Positions 9,942 through 24,545 of a DNA stretch of 28,779 nucleotides are shown here, piece by piece. The translations under genes were made by a program, and so were the position numbers. Each line of letters opens with the position of its first letter. Positions within the stretch are counted from its first letter, which is position 1. The notes below the pieces were generated by a model. The model searched no databases. It was not told where the DNA came from and saw only the letters and a list, made by a program, of their open reading frames with translations. The DNA is from Chromera velia (lineage: Eukaryota; Sar; Chromeraceae): contig JAHBMJ010000287.1 in NCBI GenBank assembly GCA_018398765.1, positions 22,501 to 51,279 of the forward strand. The letters run 5' to 3'.

Positions 9942-10910
9942 ATGAGGACCCTCGTGAGTTTTAGTTCAGTGGGGTTAATGCTTTCGATTTTCTTCCGGAC
10001 GTCCCTCGGTGTGTCATCAGCACGCTTGTCCGGTGCAGATGCGGGATTTGTCTCGGTGGCTCCTCTTGTTTCCTCCAGGAGACCTCCCTTGTCGAGACGG
10101 AGACGGCACATGCCGCCGGTAGAGACAGAGACGGTTGCTGTCGGCAGAGAGGCCGATGCCCACACAGAGCACATAACAGCCCTTCATCTATTTGGACTGG
10201 GCCAGAAGCCAGCTCCTCCTCCACCACCGCAAAGCATCTTCGGTCTCGGTCTGTTGTCGAAAATGGCACCAAAGACGCTGTTCATGGGTGGACTGGTAGC
10301 TGTCTCTCTTACTCTGATCCTAGTTGGCACTGTCTTTGGGGGCGGTGGGTCCGCACGCACCACCGCAATCGTGAAGACGGACTCGGACATGAAGCTGCTT
10401 CACAAGTATGTCTGTTCGAACTGCGAGTATCATATCATGCCCGCGATCGGAAGAGAAAAGAAGTTCTATAAGCCTGAGCTGGGGTGCCCCGAGTGCGGCG
10501 CCCCCAAGGAGGCATTCTTCGACGCTAACGACCTCAGCGACCCGAGATCTGTGGAGTATGCAGAGAAACTGCGGAAAGAGACCGAGTTGATGGAAAGGAT
10601 AAAAGCTGAAATAGACGGGGAGGATGTAGAGGAAGAGGTTGAGGAGGAGGAGGAGGTGTTTGTTCTTGAAGACGGGCGCGAACTGACGAAGGAAGAATTT
10701 GAGGCCATGCAGGCCTCGGCGGAAGTGGATGTGGTAGACACAGAGACAAAGACTGAAGAGAAGGGAAAGTACGTCCTCGAAGACGGACGGGAGGTGACAA
10801 AAGAAGAATACGAGGCGTTGTTGGCGTCTGGCCAGATCAAGGAAGGAGGAGGGAAGGGGGATGGAGAGGGAGAACCTCAGGGGGAAATCAACGAACCTCA
10901 AAGCTCATGA
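9942..10910 (+). CDS. Rubredoxin-like membrane protein with plastid-type bipartite leader
   Basis: Single exon, ATG at 9942, TGA at 10908-10910, 322 residues. Residues 1-27 (MRTLVSFSSVGLMLSIFF and onward) look like a signal peptide. Residues 36-57 start with Phe and carry SRRPPLSRRRR, as in the transit part of a bipartite complex-plastid leader. A transmembrane segment lies at about 113-133. The Cys4 site is C158-x2-C161 and C182-x2-C185, in the rubredoxin frame YVCSNCEY and CPECGAPKEAFF. The second and third Cys are only 20 residues apart, against about 29 in classical rubredoxins, so the middle hairpin is shortened. An acidic stretch (224-238) follows, then two copies of a roughly 20-residue repeat (VLEDGRELTKEEFEAM at 241, VLEDGREVTKEEYEAL at 278). 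Rubredoxins carry one electron through a single Fe. Plastid homologues act in photosystem assembly. Here the membrane span precedes the metal domain, whereas the common plastid form has it C-terminal. The frame is open upstream as far as 9909 but without another ATG. Confidence 0.85.
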   Translation: MRTLVSFSSVGLMLSIFFRTSLGVSSARLSGADAGFVSVAPLVSSRRPPLSRRRRHMPPVETETVAVGREADAHTEHITALHLFGLGQKPAPPPPPQSIFGLGLLSKMAPKTLFMGGLVAVSLTLILVGTVFGGGGSARTTAIVKTDSDMKLLHKYVCSNCEYHIMPAIGREKKFYKPELGCPECGAPKEAFFDANDLSDPRSVEYAEKLRKETELMERIKAEIDGEDVEEEVEEEEEVFVLEDGRELTKEEFEAMQASAEVDVVDTETKTEEKGKYVLEDGREVTKEEYEALLASGQIKEGGGKGDGEGEPQGEINEPQSS

Positions 10911-11290
10911 GAAAGTTGCGTTCTCCTCTTGTAATGCATGGTTCATATGATTGCACGATGTCTCCAGTGCGTGTCCATGCATGTGACCAGATGAGAGACA
11001 GGGGAGAAAGACCCTGACGACCAGGAACACGCCAAGAAGCATCAATTGCACGAACGAATGCTGCTGCATCACAGTGTTTGACTGTTTGAGTGAAACCTAT
11101 TGAAGGTGTTTATTTATGTACACATTAATGCGTCTATGTGTTTCTGTGGGTATTTGGGTGTGCGCGCGAGCTGCGTCTGCATTTGCAGTGTCGATAATGA
11201 TGATAATCATGCAGTGCGCATTACTTTATTTCTCTCACTTTCTTGCACATGCACGAACATACGCTCTCTGTTGCTCTCTCTTCTGCCTCC
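10911..11290. other. 3' flank of the rubredoxin-like gene
   Basis: No gene is seen here. This is presumably 3' UTR and intergenic DNA leading into the microsatellite block. No canonical AATAAA was found close to the stop. Confidence 0.4.
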
Positions 11291-11307
11291 CCCCCCCCCC
11301 NNNNNNN

Positions 11308-11343
<36 letters not shown>

Positions 11344-11352
11344 TCTCTTTCT

Positions 11353-11385
<33 letters not shown>

Positions 11386-11408
11386 TCTCTCTCTCTCTCT
11401 CTCTCTCT

Positions 11409-11456
<48 letters not shown>
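11291..11456. repeat. C-run, 7-base gap, (CT)n and (GT)n compound microsatellite
   Basis: A run of C (11289-11300) is followed by seven N (11301-11307), then about 100 bp of (CT)n with TTTC interruptions, then about 22 GT units (11410-11454). The N run marks unresolved assembly, so the true length is unknown. Relative to the upstream rubredoxin gene the order is (TC)n-(TG)n on the sense strand. Confidence 0.9.
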
Positions 11457-11458
<2 letters not shown>

Positions 11459-11564
11459 GGTAACTGTATGTCTGTCTCACTAATAAGTCAGAGGTGAAAA
11501 GAAAGCAATGTGCATACATTGTCCCAGGTTGTCTGATTGACGCTACAGTTCCTTTGCCTTTCTT

Positions 11565-11696
11565 TCGTTCTTTGTGTTTTCTGTTCTTTTTTTTTTTCCC
11601 TTCTTTTTTTCCCTTATTTCTTTCTTCCTTTCTTTATTTCTTCCTTTTCTTTCTTTCCTTCTTTCTTTCTTTCTTTCTTTCTTGCTTTCCTTTCTT

Positions 11697-11767
<71 letters not shown>

Positions 11768-11816
11768 CTCTTTCTTTCTCTCTTTCTTTCTCTCTTTCTT
11801 TCTCTCTTTCTTTCTC

Positions 11817-11852
<36 letters not shown>

Positions 11853-11935
11853 TTCTTTCTTTCTTTCTTTCATTCTTTTCTTTCTTTCTTTCTTTCTTAA
11901 ATTTCTTTTTGTTTCTTTCTTTTTTTTTTTTCAGT
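11565..11935. repeat. (CTTT)n/(CT)n polypyrimidine tract
   Basis: About 370 bp of nearly pure pyrimidine on the plus strand: CTTT units, an internal (CT)n at 11700-11728, and a regular section at about 11763-11820 where a 12-bp unit TTTCTTTCTCTC repeats about five times. It ends in poly(T) at 11920-11931. Open frames across it are Phe/Leu/Ser homopolymers and are not genes. Confidence 0.9.
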
Positions 11936-12029
11936 GTCCGAATCCCTTCCTTCCTGTTTCTTTCCTTTCGTTCTTTATGTTTTCTTTATTCTCTCCGAGT
12001 CTTTCTTTCTTCTTTTTTTTCTTTGTCAA

Positions 12030-12290
12030 TTTGACTTCTCAAACTTATTTAGGTTTTTGATGCAAAAATTCAGCTTTTTGAAACATTAATAGTGAGTGTA
12101 ATATCTAAGATTATATCTTAAAAAATTAATATTATTATTAATATATTTTAAACGTGTTGGGCACCTTCTTCAAGTTATTAAACCGAAGTAACCTAGCTCT
12201 TATTAGCCTCTTATAACCGGACTTAAAATGTCATTATCATCATTATCATTTACCATCACTATCGGCCCATAAATGAGCGTCTAACGTTCA
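12030..12290. other. AT-rich patch between convergent genes
   Basis: An abrupt AT-rich segment includes the palindromic TTAATATTATTATTAATAT (12126-12144) and a short TCATTATCATCATTATCAT run (12231-12249). Its composition resembles the window ends rather than the gene-bearing part, so it may be part of an insertion. No gene is seen. Confidence 0.4.
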
Positions 12291-12647
12291 GCTGGTTCGA
12301 TACGCAGCTGAACACACTGAAAAAAAAAAGTGGAGAAATAAAGGAGATCTGGTCATCCAAATATCTTTACCGTCTCCGTCTGTTTCTCTTCCAAGCATAA
12401 CTCTGCTGGGCTGGTTTCCGTGTCTGTTTGCCACTCTCTTTGCTCCCAGAAGGAGTGGGGGCGCGGAAGCGTGGCCACCGGTGGGGGAGCGAAAGGACCC
12501 GCCGAATCCAGCAACGTGAGCGACCGATACGCGGCCACGCAGGGCCGCGAACGTATACGCATAACTCAGATTGAGCATAGAATTCCTCGGTGCTGCTTTT
12601 ATCTCCATTGAACAAATCCATCGAAACTCGGTAAGGGAGCAGCACCC

Positions 12648-13115
12648 ATGTCGCAGTCTCCTGAACATAAGCATTCTTCTCCTTCCCCGTCTCGACATGA
12701 CCTCTCTGATAAGAGAGCTGGGCCGTCTCCTCCTCCATCTTCAACATCTCCTACTCCTTCGTCTTCAACCACTGACTGCCATCGCCCAGGACGTCGAAAA
12801 ACATCAAAAGGCCATGCAGTCAAAGAGTAAGGCAGTCAAAGTGGGCCTGTCCACAGCTAAGGAAGGCTTAGCCCCCCCGAGCGGGGCAGCTAACTCTTCA
12901 CCACCATGTGTATCCCTCTGCAGGTCCGCCTCTCAGCCAGATGGGCCCCCTGATGAGACTGAAGAAAACTACCCCGCCCTTCCCACGGTAGGGAGGGCGT
13001 GGGAAGCGACAACAGCTGGGCTCTCTCCACCCAGCCAGCCAGTCACAGTGTGCGCGAGACCACGCTCGCGTCATATAACGCAAGAGATAACGTGCAAAAC
13101 ATGTTGTCACGCCGC
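12648..13115 (+). other. Coding-like, possibly mobile-element-derived sequence (unresolved)
   Basis: ATG at 12648 opens 60 codons of Ser/Pro-rich protein (MSQSPEHKHSSPSPSRHD and onward, ending at TAA 12828-12830). The next frame then continues as KAMQSKSKAVKVGLSTAKEG through GPPDETEENYPALPT to about 12988, where a GTAGGG donor-like site lies. A CCCTCTGCAG acceptor-like site is at 12915-12924. The two frames together look like the Ser/Pro-rich start of a gag/ORF1-like protein with a frameshift, or two exons of an unidentified gene. No diagnostic domain is present. Confidence 0.2.
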
Positions 13116-13365
13116 TATCTAGGCCGCTATATACATTTATCATTATGATTAATGGCGGCATTATTGCAACAGCAGTAGCCGCAGAAGTCAGGACCCTCTT
13201 TGATTTTCATAGGAATTCGCACATCTCGCTCGTTGATCTTCTGAAACTGTCATCTCGCTGTCTAGCCAACTGTCCCGTCCAAATTGACATGCACACCACA
13301 ATAGTAGGCGTCAAAACAGACATGCATTGCTGAACGTTGGCTTCATGACGCCTGCCTCTGTTCAA

Positions 13366-17210
<3,845 letters not shown>

Positions 17211-17930
17211 TGTCTTCCACTGGATCCCTCGTCGTAGCCAAAACAATGGCGAAAAGTGTTTCAGCAAAGCAAAAGGACTCTTCTAACAGGCACAACTATG
17301 TGCTGTCTCTGTGAAGTAAGCGATTTGTGCGCAGCCTCGTCCAGAGAGGAAATCTCGGCTCACTGTTAGTAACAAGTTGCGCCAAAGATGGTTCAACGGG
17401 AAGCGCCGTCCAGCTAGTCTTCAGCTCTGTTTTGACGCACGCGAATTGAGTGGCCTAAATTCTCGCTTTTCTGGGCCTCCGCTATATATTAATAGCTGTT
17501 TCTTTGCGGGGCCTTTCCCTTTGTCTCTCGCGTGGCGCGGGCCGCGGCAAATGGTCACCCCTGGTGGTCAATCACACTTTCACACTTTGTGAGCATGAAG
17601 CTCGGAAGGGCATCTATTAATAGTATTAATATAATACGTTCGCAAACCGATTTCTGGGGATGGTTTTCGAGAAACCACTGCCCGGGGTGCGCTTCCAGCA
17701 AATTTCCAGTCTGCCTTTTACGACACTGTCTGACTGAGCTGTCCTGAGTTGTCCCTTCCTCTGCCTTCACAGAGATTTCTTTCACAGGAAGGCGAGTCAA
17801 GTCGTTCAAGAAAGCTCCCTTGCAGTGATCTAGATTGAATTTGTGGAATGCCGAGGCAGGTGTCGTGAGGAATCGATTAGTCACTCAATACCCACGAAGA
17901 GCTGAAATTCGATCAGTCGATCATCAGGAG
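17211..17930. promoter_or_regulatory. Shared upstream region of a divergent gene pair (OCIA-like / OHA-LOTUS)
   Basis: A 720-bp gap between the two start codons must hold both promoters and 5' UTRs. AT-rich elements that could be TATA-like are CTATATATTAATAG at 17481-17494 and TATTAATAGTATTAATATAATA around 17613-17636. No other motif is recognisable. An open frame continues upstream of the LOTUS ATG to about 17835 without another ATG. Confidence 0.5.
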
Positions 17931-20900
17931 ATGCCTCCCATTGCTTTTTCTGCTTCCGCCTCAGGCCCCATGGGAATGCCTGATGTGGAGCTTTTCCACA
18001 GCACTATCCTCTCACTCTACAGAGATCAGATTTTGCCCTGCACTACTGACATCATCCGACGGTGAGTGAAGTAGTGGAGGTGTAAGTCTCCCTGTCTGAC
18101 CACTTGACTCTGCAAACTGTCGGGTGATCCCGGGGTCTCTCAGCGCAGACATGCTGCCTCGCTGTTTTCTGTACATGTTGCTGCTTGTCTCACTCGCAGA
18201 GCATGCCGAAAAGCTCATCCATTTCGAGACCTCGTCTCTTCTTCATTTACTTCCATCACAGTCTCCCTTTCCTTTCCCTTCGTTTCCCGATTCCTTCCTG
18301 CAGCCTGAAAGAGCGTGGAGCTGACGAAGTTGCGAGCAAGTTTGCGTCGATTGCTCGTGAAAACCCTGACAGATTCATCGTTTCTCACAACGCCACAGAC
18401 AAACGAAGAAAGCCCCAGACTACCACCCAGACTGCAGAGGCATCTGAGGAGAATGTCTTCGTTCTCCTCAGATCCCCCCCTTCTGCCTTCACTGGTCAGT
18501 CGATTCGAAGGAAAGAAGATGGGAGAAACCTTCACATATTTCGGGGGAATATGTGAGATTCTTCTTCGAAGGCCACGCTCTCAGTTTCAACCTTTCAGGC
18601 TTTCAGTTTCCCTTGTGAAGTCTCTTAATTCCTTTCCTTTTTATTCCTCCTGCAGGCTTCATCGACCCGAAGGACGGAGAAGACCTCTACGCTTTCGACG
18701 TGTGGAGGAACTTCACCTCGTACCTCTGCCAGCTGATGCAGAACAAAAATGCCGACATTCTCAGAGAAGACTGCACGCTGGTCAGTCTGCTCCAGTCTCC
18801 TCTTCCGCTAGTCTCTCTCCTTTTCTGGCAGAAAGTCAATTTATGACTGTCCTCCCGCATTCCATTGAGTCCTTCAGGACAAGGAAACATGTCTGTTTCC
18901 TCAGTTTCGTCTCCTGCTTTTTGAGAGGACCTGCTTCAGTTTGAGATCAGCTGAGAGAGTTAGTAAGCTCTCCTCTTCGGTTCTTCGTAGCAACTTCTGG
19001 GCATGCACGTTCGGCAAGGGGGGGGTGTTGTGTGGAGTCATAGAATTCGTTAGGTCGAACGTCTATCTATCGATTCGTCAGGCCTAAGCGATTCTTCTTG
19101 TGTGTGAAACAGCATGGAGGGGTGACATCGAGTCAGTTTTGTTTTTTTCCGATCCAGCCAAAGAACCTCTGAGCGACAGAAACAGAATTTCAAGGTCTTG
19201 ATCTTCATCGGTCCCTATGAGATCACATTTCGCCTTTCTGACTCTTCGTCTCCCTCCCTCCCTCTGCAGAAGCACTTCCAGTTCAAGGGTGGACGTTACG
19301 GTCTTGCCTTCGAACTGAAGGACGCGGCTGGCGGAACGGGCTCAGCTGGGTCCCCTTCTGCTTCCCTCCACCCCCTCACTCTGGCTGCCCTGGGGCACCT
19401 GCAGCACAAGGAGCTGTCCTTCCAGCAGACAGCGGGGGGGGAGGTCACTTGTTCGTACACGGACAAGCTGGCCTCTCTGCAGGGTGCCTCTCTGGGCAGG
19501 ATCTGCCACCTCGTGCAGCTGGCAATCTCTAACGGGGTCCTTGCCTATGAGAACAAGTGAGTGAGTGGATGAGTAAGTGAATGATTGAGTTGGTCAGACA
19601 GGGGGGGGGGTAGCGGAAGAGATGGAGGGAGCGTGACTGTCCGTCATTTTCTTGTTTGACGCGCAGAGACTGAAATGGAAGAAAGGGACGACCCACACCC
19701 GAGGGTTTAAAGTGTATGCCTATCTCTTTGTTGTCTGAGTGACCTGGTGTTCCTCTCCATCCTGTTCCGTTCATCGTAGAGGTACGGGCACACACACCTT
19801 TCTACCTCCCAATCTTCGTGCAGCGTCCTCCAACCTGTGGCAGCTTGCCGCAGTAAGGTGTCGGCCGCCTTTGCATGCGGTGTGGGATCGACCGTCAGCA
19901 CTTTCCCTCTGGGTGGAGGGAGGGGGGCTGGTGTAGATGGCGCAGGGAGGGGCAAGGACGTGAATGGTCCGAACGGGGGCTCCGGTCAGGGCCAGTGCTC
20001 CTCGGTGGGTGAGGTCTCGGCCTGTCTGCAGCTTCTCTTCAAGGACCACCCTGAGGGCCTTCTCTTGTCCCAGCTGAAGAAGAAGATCGTCTCGCGGTCA
20101 GTCAGGCAGGCAGGAGGGCTTGCAAGACCAGTCGAAAGGCGGGTGGGGGGAAAGCGTGGCTGTGTGAGGCTTGCAACCTTCAGGTACATTTGTGTAGTTT
20201 GTTGGAACGAGTGGATGATGCTGAGTGATGCAGATCTCTTTTTTTTTCCCTCCTCAGAAATTGCATTTGCTAGTTTCCTTTCGGGCATTCCTCCTGGTTC
20301 TTTACTCTTATCCAGCCTCATCCCACCCTCTCCTTCCTTTCTTTTTGCTTGCAGCACTGGGCTGACTGTCAACCCAGGCGTGTTCGGTTACGCGAAGCTG
20401 TCCAACCTCCTGGCTGCCCAGGCCTTTGAGGGCGTGTGCCAGCTGTTTGTGGACAGGAACAACCATCTGATGATTCTCCCTGCCAACCGCCCCCTTCCCC
20501 CAAACACCGAGAGAGTCACTCACAGCGAGGTTTTCCTTCCTCTCCAGGAGACGGTGAGAGTGAGCAGAATCTTTAACTCCTCCGATCATGGCAACCTCTC
20601 GTTTTCCTTCTGGAAGGCAGAGGCCCAGAAGGCGCAGAAGCAGAACAACTTCACCTCCCTCTACAGCTACCAGCAGACTGCCCAACATGCCTACGACCCC
20701 CACAGCACCCCCGAGGTGCAGCAGGCAGCTCACCTTGCCCTCAGTCTGGCCGGAGTTGCAGCTGCCCAAGAGGCAGAGCTTCACTCCGGAAGGTTCACTT
20801 CCGCAGCTGTGCGAACCCGAAAGGCCGCCATGCTGGACGGAGAGCGGGCAGATTGGGTCTCGAGGGCCTTCGCATCCGTTCCCGCAGGGCGTGTGCCTGC

Positions 20901-21615
20901 TCCCATCGCAGCGATTTGGGAGCAGTCCCCCTCCGAGAACGCTCCTCTGGTGTCATCCAACACAGGGGCGGCTCTCGTCGACCCTGTGCAGCCAGAGGAG
21001 GCAGAGAAGAGAGTCGGGGCTCTGCTGCCCTGGAGAACTCCCGGGGTGGGGTTGACTGACGAGGCCCTCCGTCAGAATGACAAGATCGCTCTTGCCCTTC
21101 TGTCGGGTGGCTCCATTATCTCTGATCTGTCTTCTTCTGACGCTGAAACTGGCAGCACCGACGCTTCGGTTGCCAACAGAAGCACCAGCAGCAGTCTCCT
21201 GCAGCCTCCTCAGCCTGCTGCCTCCATGGGGGGACTGAAGAAGATCTCTGTCCCCGTCCCCCGTTCCCCTGGGTCTGCTTCTGTGTTCGCTTCCACGACC
21301 GCAGGCAGCGGAACCTCCCAGACACCCTCAGTCGCCTCCGACGAGCACGTCTCCGGTGACCTCGCCAGTCTCCCCCCCAGCCCCCCGAATATGCAACAGA
21401 CTCCTCACTGCAAGGGGGGACCGGTGCAGTTCATGTGGGAGGGTGGGCGTCAGTCTGGCCAGTCGACTCTTGCACCCCCTCCCCCCGAGGGTGGAGGTGG
21501 AGCCCCGAAGAGCCCCCCTGCTTCCCCTCTCATCCCTCCCCCGGGGTTTGAGATGAGGGTGAACAGCAGGCGGGTCAGCGGAGCCCCCATCTACCCGGGA
21601 CTCTGGATGCAGTGA
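17931..21615 (+). CDS. OHA domain plus LOTUS/OST-HTH RNA-binding protein (7 exons)
   Basis: Exons: 17931-18061, 18304-18494, 18656-18780, 19270-19556, 19780-19852, 20032-20096, 20355-21615. All introns are GT-AG, phases close, and the product is 710 residues with TGA at 21613-21615. Residues 20-260 match the OHA (OST-HTH-associated) pattern: LYRDQILPCTTDIIRRLKE at the start, FIDPKDGEDLYAFDVW at 109, FKGGRYGLAFELK at 153-165, and LGRICHLVQLAISNGVLAY at about 224-242, followed by LPPNLRAASS. A LOTUS winged helix follows at 270-340: LLFKDHPEGLLLSQLKKKI, then VNPGVFGYAKLSNLL, then VCQLFVDRNNHLMIL. The remaining 370 residues are Ser/Pro/Gly-rich and probably disordered. LOTUS domains bind RNA, including G-rich RNA, and act in post-transcriptional control in germ granules, plants and apicomplexans. 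The exon at 19780-19852 is ambiguous: the acceptor lies in TAGAG, and taking the second AG with no following intron also stays in frame (769 residues). A 63-nt stretch at 20554-20616 has splice-like ends and is also in frame. Confidence 0.85.
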
Positions 21616-22848
21616 GAGGGAGGGAGGGAATTGAGGGGAGATGGGGGACGTGGGTTTGGTGGGTAAGGAGGGAGGAAAATCGAAGTCTGGTAGGCCTGTT
21701 TTGACTTTCGTTTCAATCACTTACTGCAGTCATCAGTCGTATTTCAAGAAAGTCTTTTTCTTCGCTCGTTCGTCAAGTCGGAGACATTCACCATCCATCA
21801 TTTTAAGGAGTGAGTAGTAGGGAAGGAAGGAAGCCGAATCTGGCTGGCGTTGATTCGTCGGTGGCTTCTCTTTCTCTCTCTCTCTTGTCCGTCCGACCGA
21901 TGCGGTCGTATTATTCTCTTCTGTTCTGTTCTCTCCTTCTTCTCTCCCTCCCTGTCTGTCTTTTTCTTTCTTTCTTCTTGTTCCTCGCTCCCCCTACACT
22001 TACTGTCCTCGCAAGGGCTCTCTGTAGGGCTGGTTCCTCCCAGTTGGTTACCAGCTTGCAGAGAGACTCTTGTCGTGTCTTTATTTTCCTTCCTTCTTGT
22101 CGTCTCTTTTTGTATGACTCGACTGCATTTGTTCGTTCATTTTTTGGGCCAGCAGGAAGACAGAAAGAAAGAGAGGGGAAGAAATCACAAGGGGGGGGGA
22201 AAGAAGAAAGGCTGAAGCCTGGCCTGTCGGACGTGCATGTGTTCGTGCGTGCACCTGTGACAAAAAAAATGAAAAAGAAACTCCTGACAGCAGTAAGTGG
22301 GAACGAGGAAGCGTATGTGACTGCATACACTCTACCTCCGACGTCAGCACACAGAAGACCTTTTGAGACATTTATTAAAACAGCAGAATCAGCACAGATG
22401 TGCTCATTGTGCTTTTTCTCTCCGCCTATGTAGATCTGTTCCAACCGCGGTCGACAAGCGAAGGAACTGGGGGTAATTCTTCTACTTTCATCATCATTTT
22501 CTGTTACTTGTCTGTTGTAGGGGTTGGTTAGCGAGCTTCGGCCGTTCCGGTTATCACGCTCGTGAAGCCTTTCTCCCTTTCGTTGAATGACTGTCTGTCG
22601 GTTCTTCTTTCCTTCTCCTTCCCCCCCTTTCCCGCCATCATATGCGACAGTCAACAGTAATCGACATTTATTATCTGGACGTCAATGCTGGAGATGGAAA
22701 AACAAAGTGTGCTGGCTGTTTTTTTTTTGCCACACGAAAAGAGCATTTCTCATGACATGACTTCAATGCACTAGTGCATGTATGTATGGATGCGTGCGTG
22801 CCTGGACTGGCCGCCTGGAGAAGAAAACCACAGAGAGAGACAGAACTA

Positions 22849-22906
22849 GAAAGAAAGAAAGAAATCGGGGGGTCTGAAAGAAAGAAAGAAAGAAAGAAAG
22901 AAAGAG
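22849..22906. repeat. (GAAA)n tracts
   Basis: Two GAAA runs (22849-22863 and 22877-22906) are separated by TCGGGGGGTCT. Confidence 0.85.
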
Positions 22907-24513
22907 CAGGAAAGATCTTCACGGGGGGAAGGGATTGTCTGCTCTGATCATTCCTGCCTGATTGACTGCTGTCAGATGAGTGATTGGATGCCACACGTAT
23001 CGGAAGAAGGAATTAAGGCCGCCATGCGTTAATAGGCCTTCATTTGGTTTCTTTTCTTCCACGGAGTGCAAACCTTTTTTTTTCGTTTGATTGATGAAGG
23101 AAGAAGCGAAAGGGAAGCAGGAAAGGGGGGGAGCAGCGAAAAGAAGAGGTCGGTGTTGAGAGCGATGGCATCGAGACGAACAAGATAAAGTCGTTTTTTC
23201 TGAACTCTTCCTCTTCTGGCGTTGTGTCCTTCTCTCCTCTCTTTCATCGCACCTTCTTCTCTTCTACTAGTTGACGGAAAGAGCTGAAGGGAAGGGAGGG
23301 GAACCCCCCGTCGGTTCATGAAACGAACGTGTTGAGGGGCTGTCGTGACAACAAAGTTTTTTGCCTCTTATCCTTCCTTTCCTTCTGGCACTACTGTTTG
23401 GTCGAAGCTTTCTTTTGCAGCGCCTTCGCTGTCCGGCCACTGGTTTTTCTCGATGTTTTCTTTTCTCTTTTCGTTTGATGGGACTCGTACATGTCCCGGC
23501 CTATTACAGTTTTTGATCTTCTCGCAACAAGACAACAAGAAAAAAAGGCAGTAAGAAAGAAAGACGTAGACGTACTTTTCGGATGGACTGTCGATATGCA
23601 TGAGCAAACTCGAAAAGACTCAAGTGGACCCTCGTGTGATAATGGGTTCACATGAAAGAGGGAAGAAAGAGAAAAGAAATCATATGGACGAAAGAAGTGC
23701 GGGAGGACCGTTTTTTTTACTTCTTTACTTGTTGCAGTGATGCAGAGAAAGACAGAGAGGGTCGCAGTTGTCCTGAAAGATCGAGACCCCCTGCGACGCG
23801 AAAGAGAGGGGACGGGAGGGGAGAAAAGTTAGTTGGGTGCGGAGGGGATCTCTGTCAGTGGGGGGGGAGGAAAGTGCGTATACCGTGCGGGTGTAGCTGG
23901 ACTAACGATGCCCACTCACTCCGCGAGCCTTGGGTGGCGGCGGTCGCACTTTTCTGCTTACCCTTCTGAATGACTTGAGTGTCTTTCCCCTCCTTACCTT
24001 CCGACTTTACTTTCTTCTTGATGATTTCCTCTGTGGTTTCCCTTTTAAAGAAAACCACGCGTAACAGAAAAAAACGACCGAAACTCGATTGATCGATCGA
24101 CCTAAGAACGGATTGAGGTGAGGAGTCTGATGGTTGAAGTCTTGCTTTCTTTTTTCCTTCATTTGAAACGTCTGCCTGACTCACTGTAAATGCTGCGGCT
24201 TCTGCGCTTTTGTGAAGGAAGAGCTATTTCACTTGTTGGGTACCGACATACCAAATCAACAGTGAAGGAAAGAGAGACACACAGAAAGAGATGTGAATGA
24301 AGGGGACGAAGAGGTAAACGGAACACAGGCATAGATACAAAAGCCTTTTCCCGCTCCTTTTCTCTCTGTTCTTTGTTTTTCCTTCTTTGTCTAACACAAT
24401 GAATGAAAGAAAGCACCATCCAAAATTTGAATGAATGCCTGAATTGCATTGCACTTCATGATTTTTCGCAAGACCACCAACAATGATCTGTCTGTCTGTA
24501 CTGAATTCACGAA

Positions 24514-24545
24514 CGAAAGAAAGAAAGACAGAAAGAAAGAAAGAA
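24514..24545. repeat. (GAAA)n tract
   Basis: Seven or eight GAAA units with one GACA interruption, isolated in otherwise unremarkable sequence. Confidence 0.8.

Noticed and set aside
11494-12060. 188-codon Phe/Leu/Ser frame resembling a membrane protein
   Set aside because: It is a translation of a CTTT/CT tract, and all three plus frames look alike.
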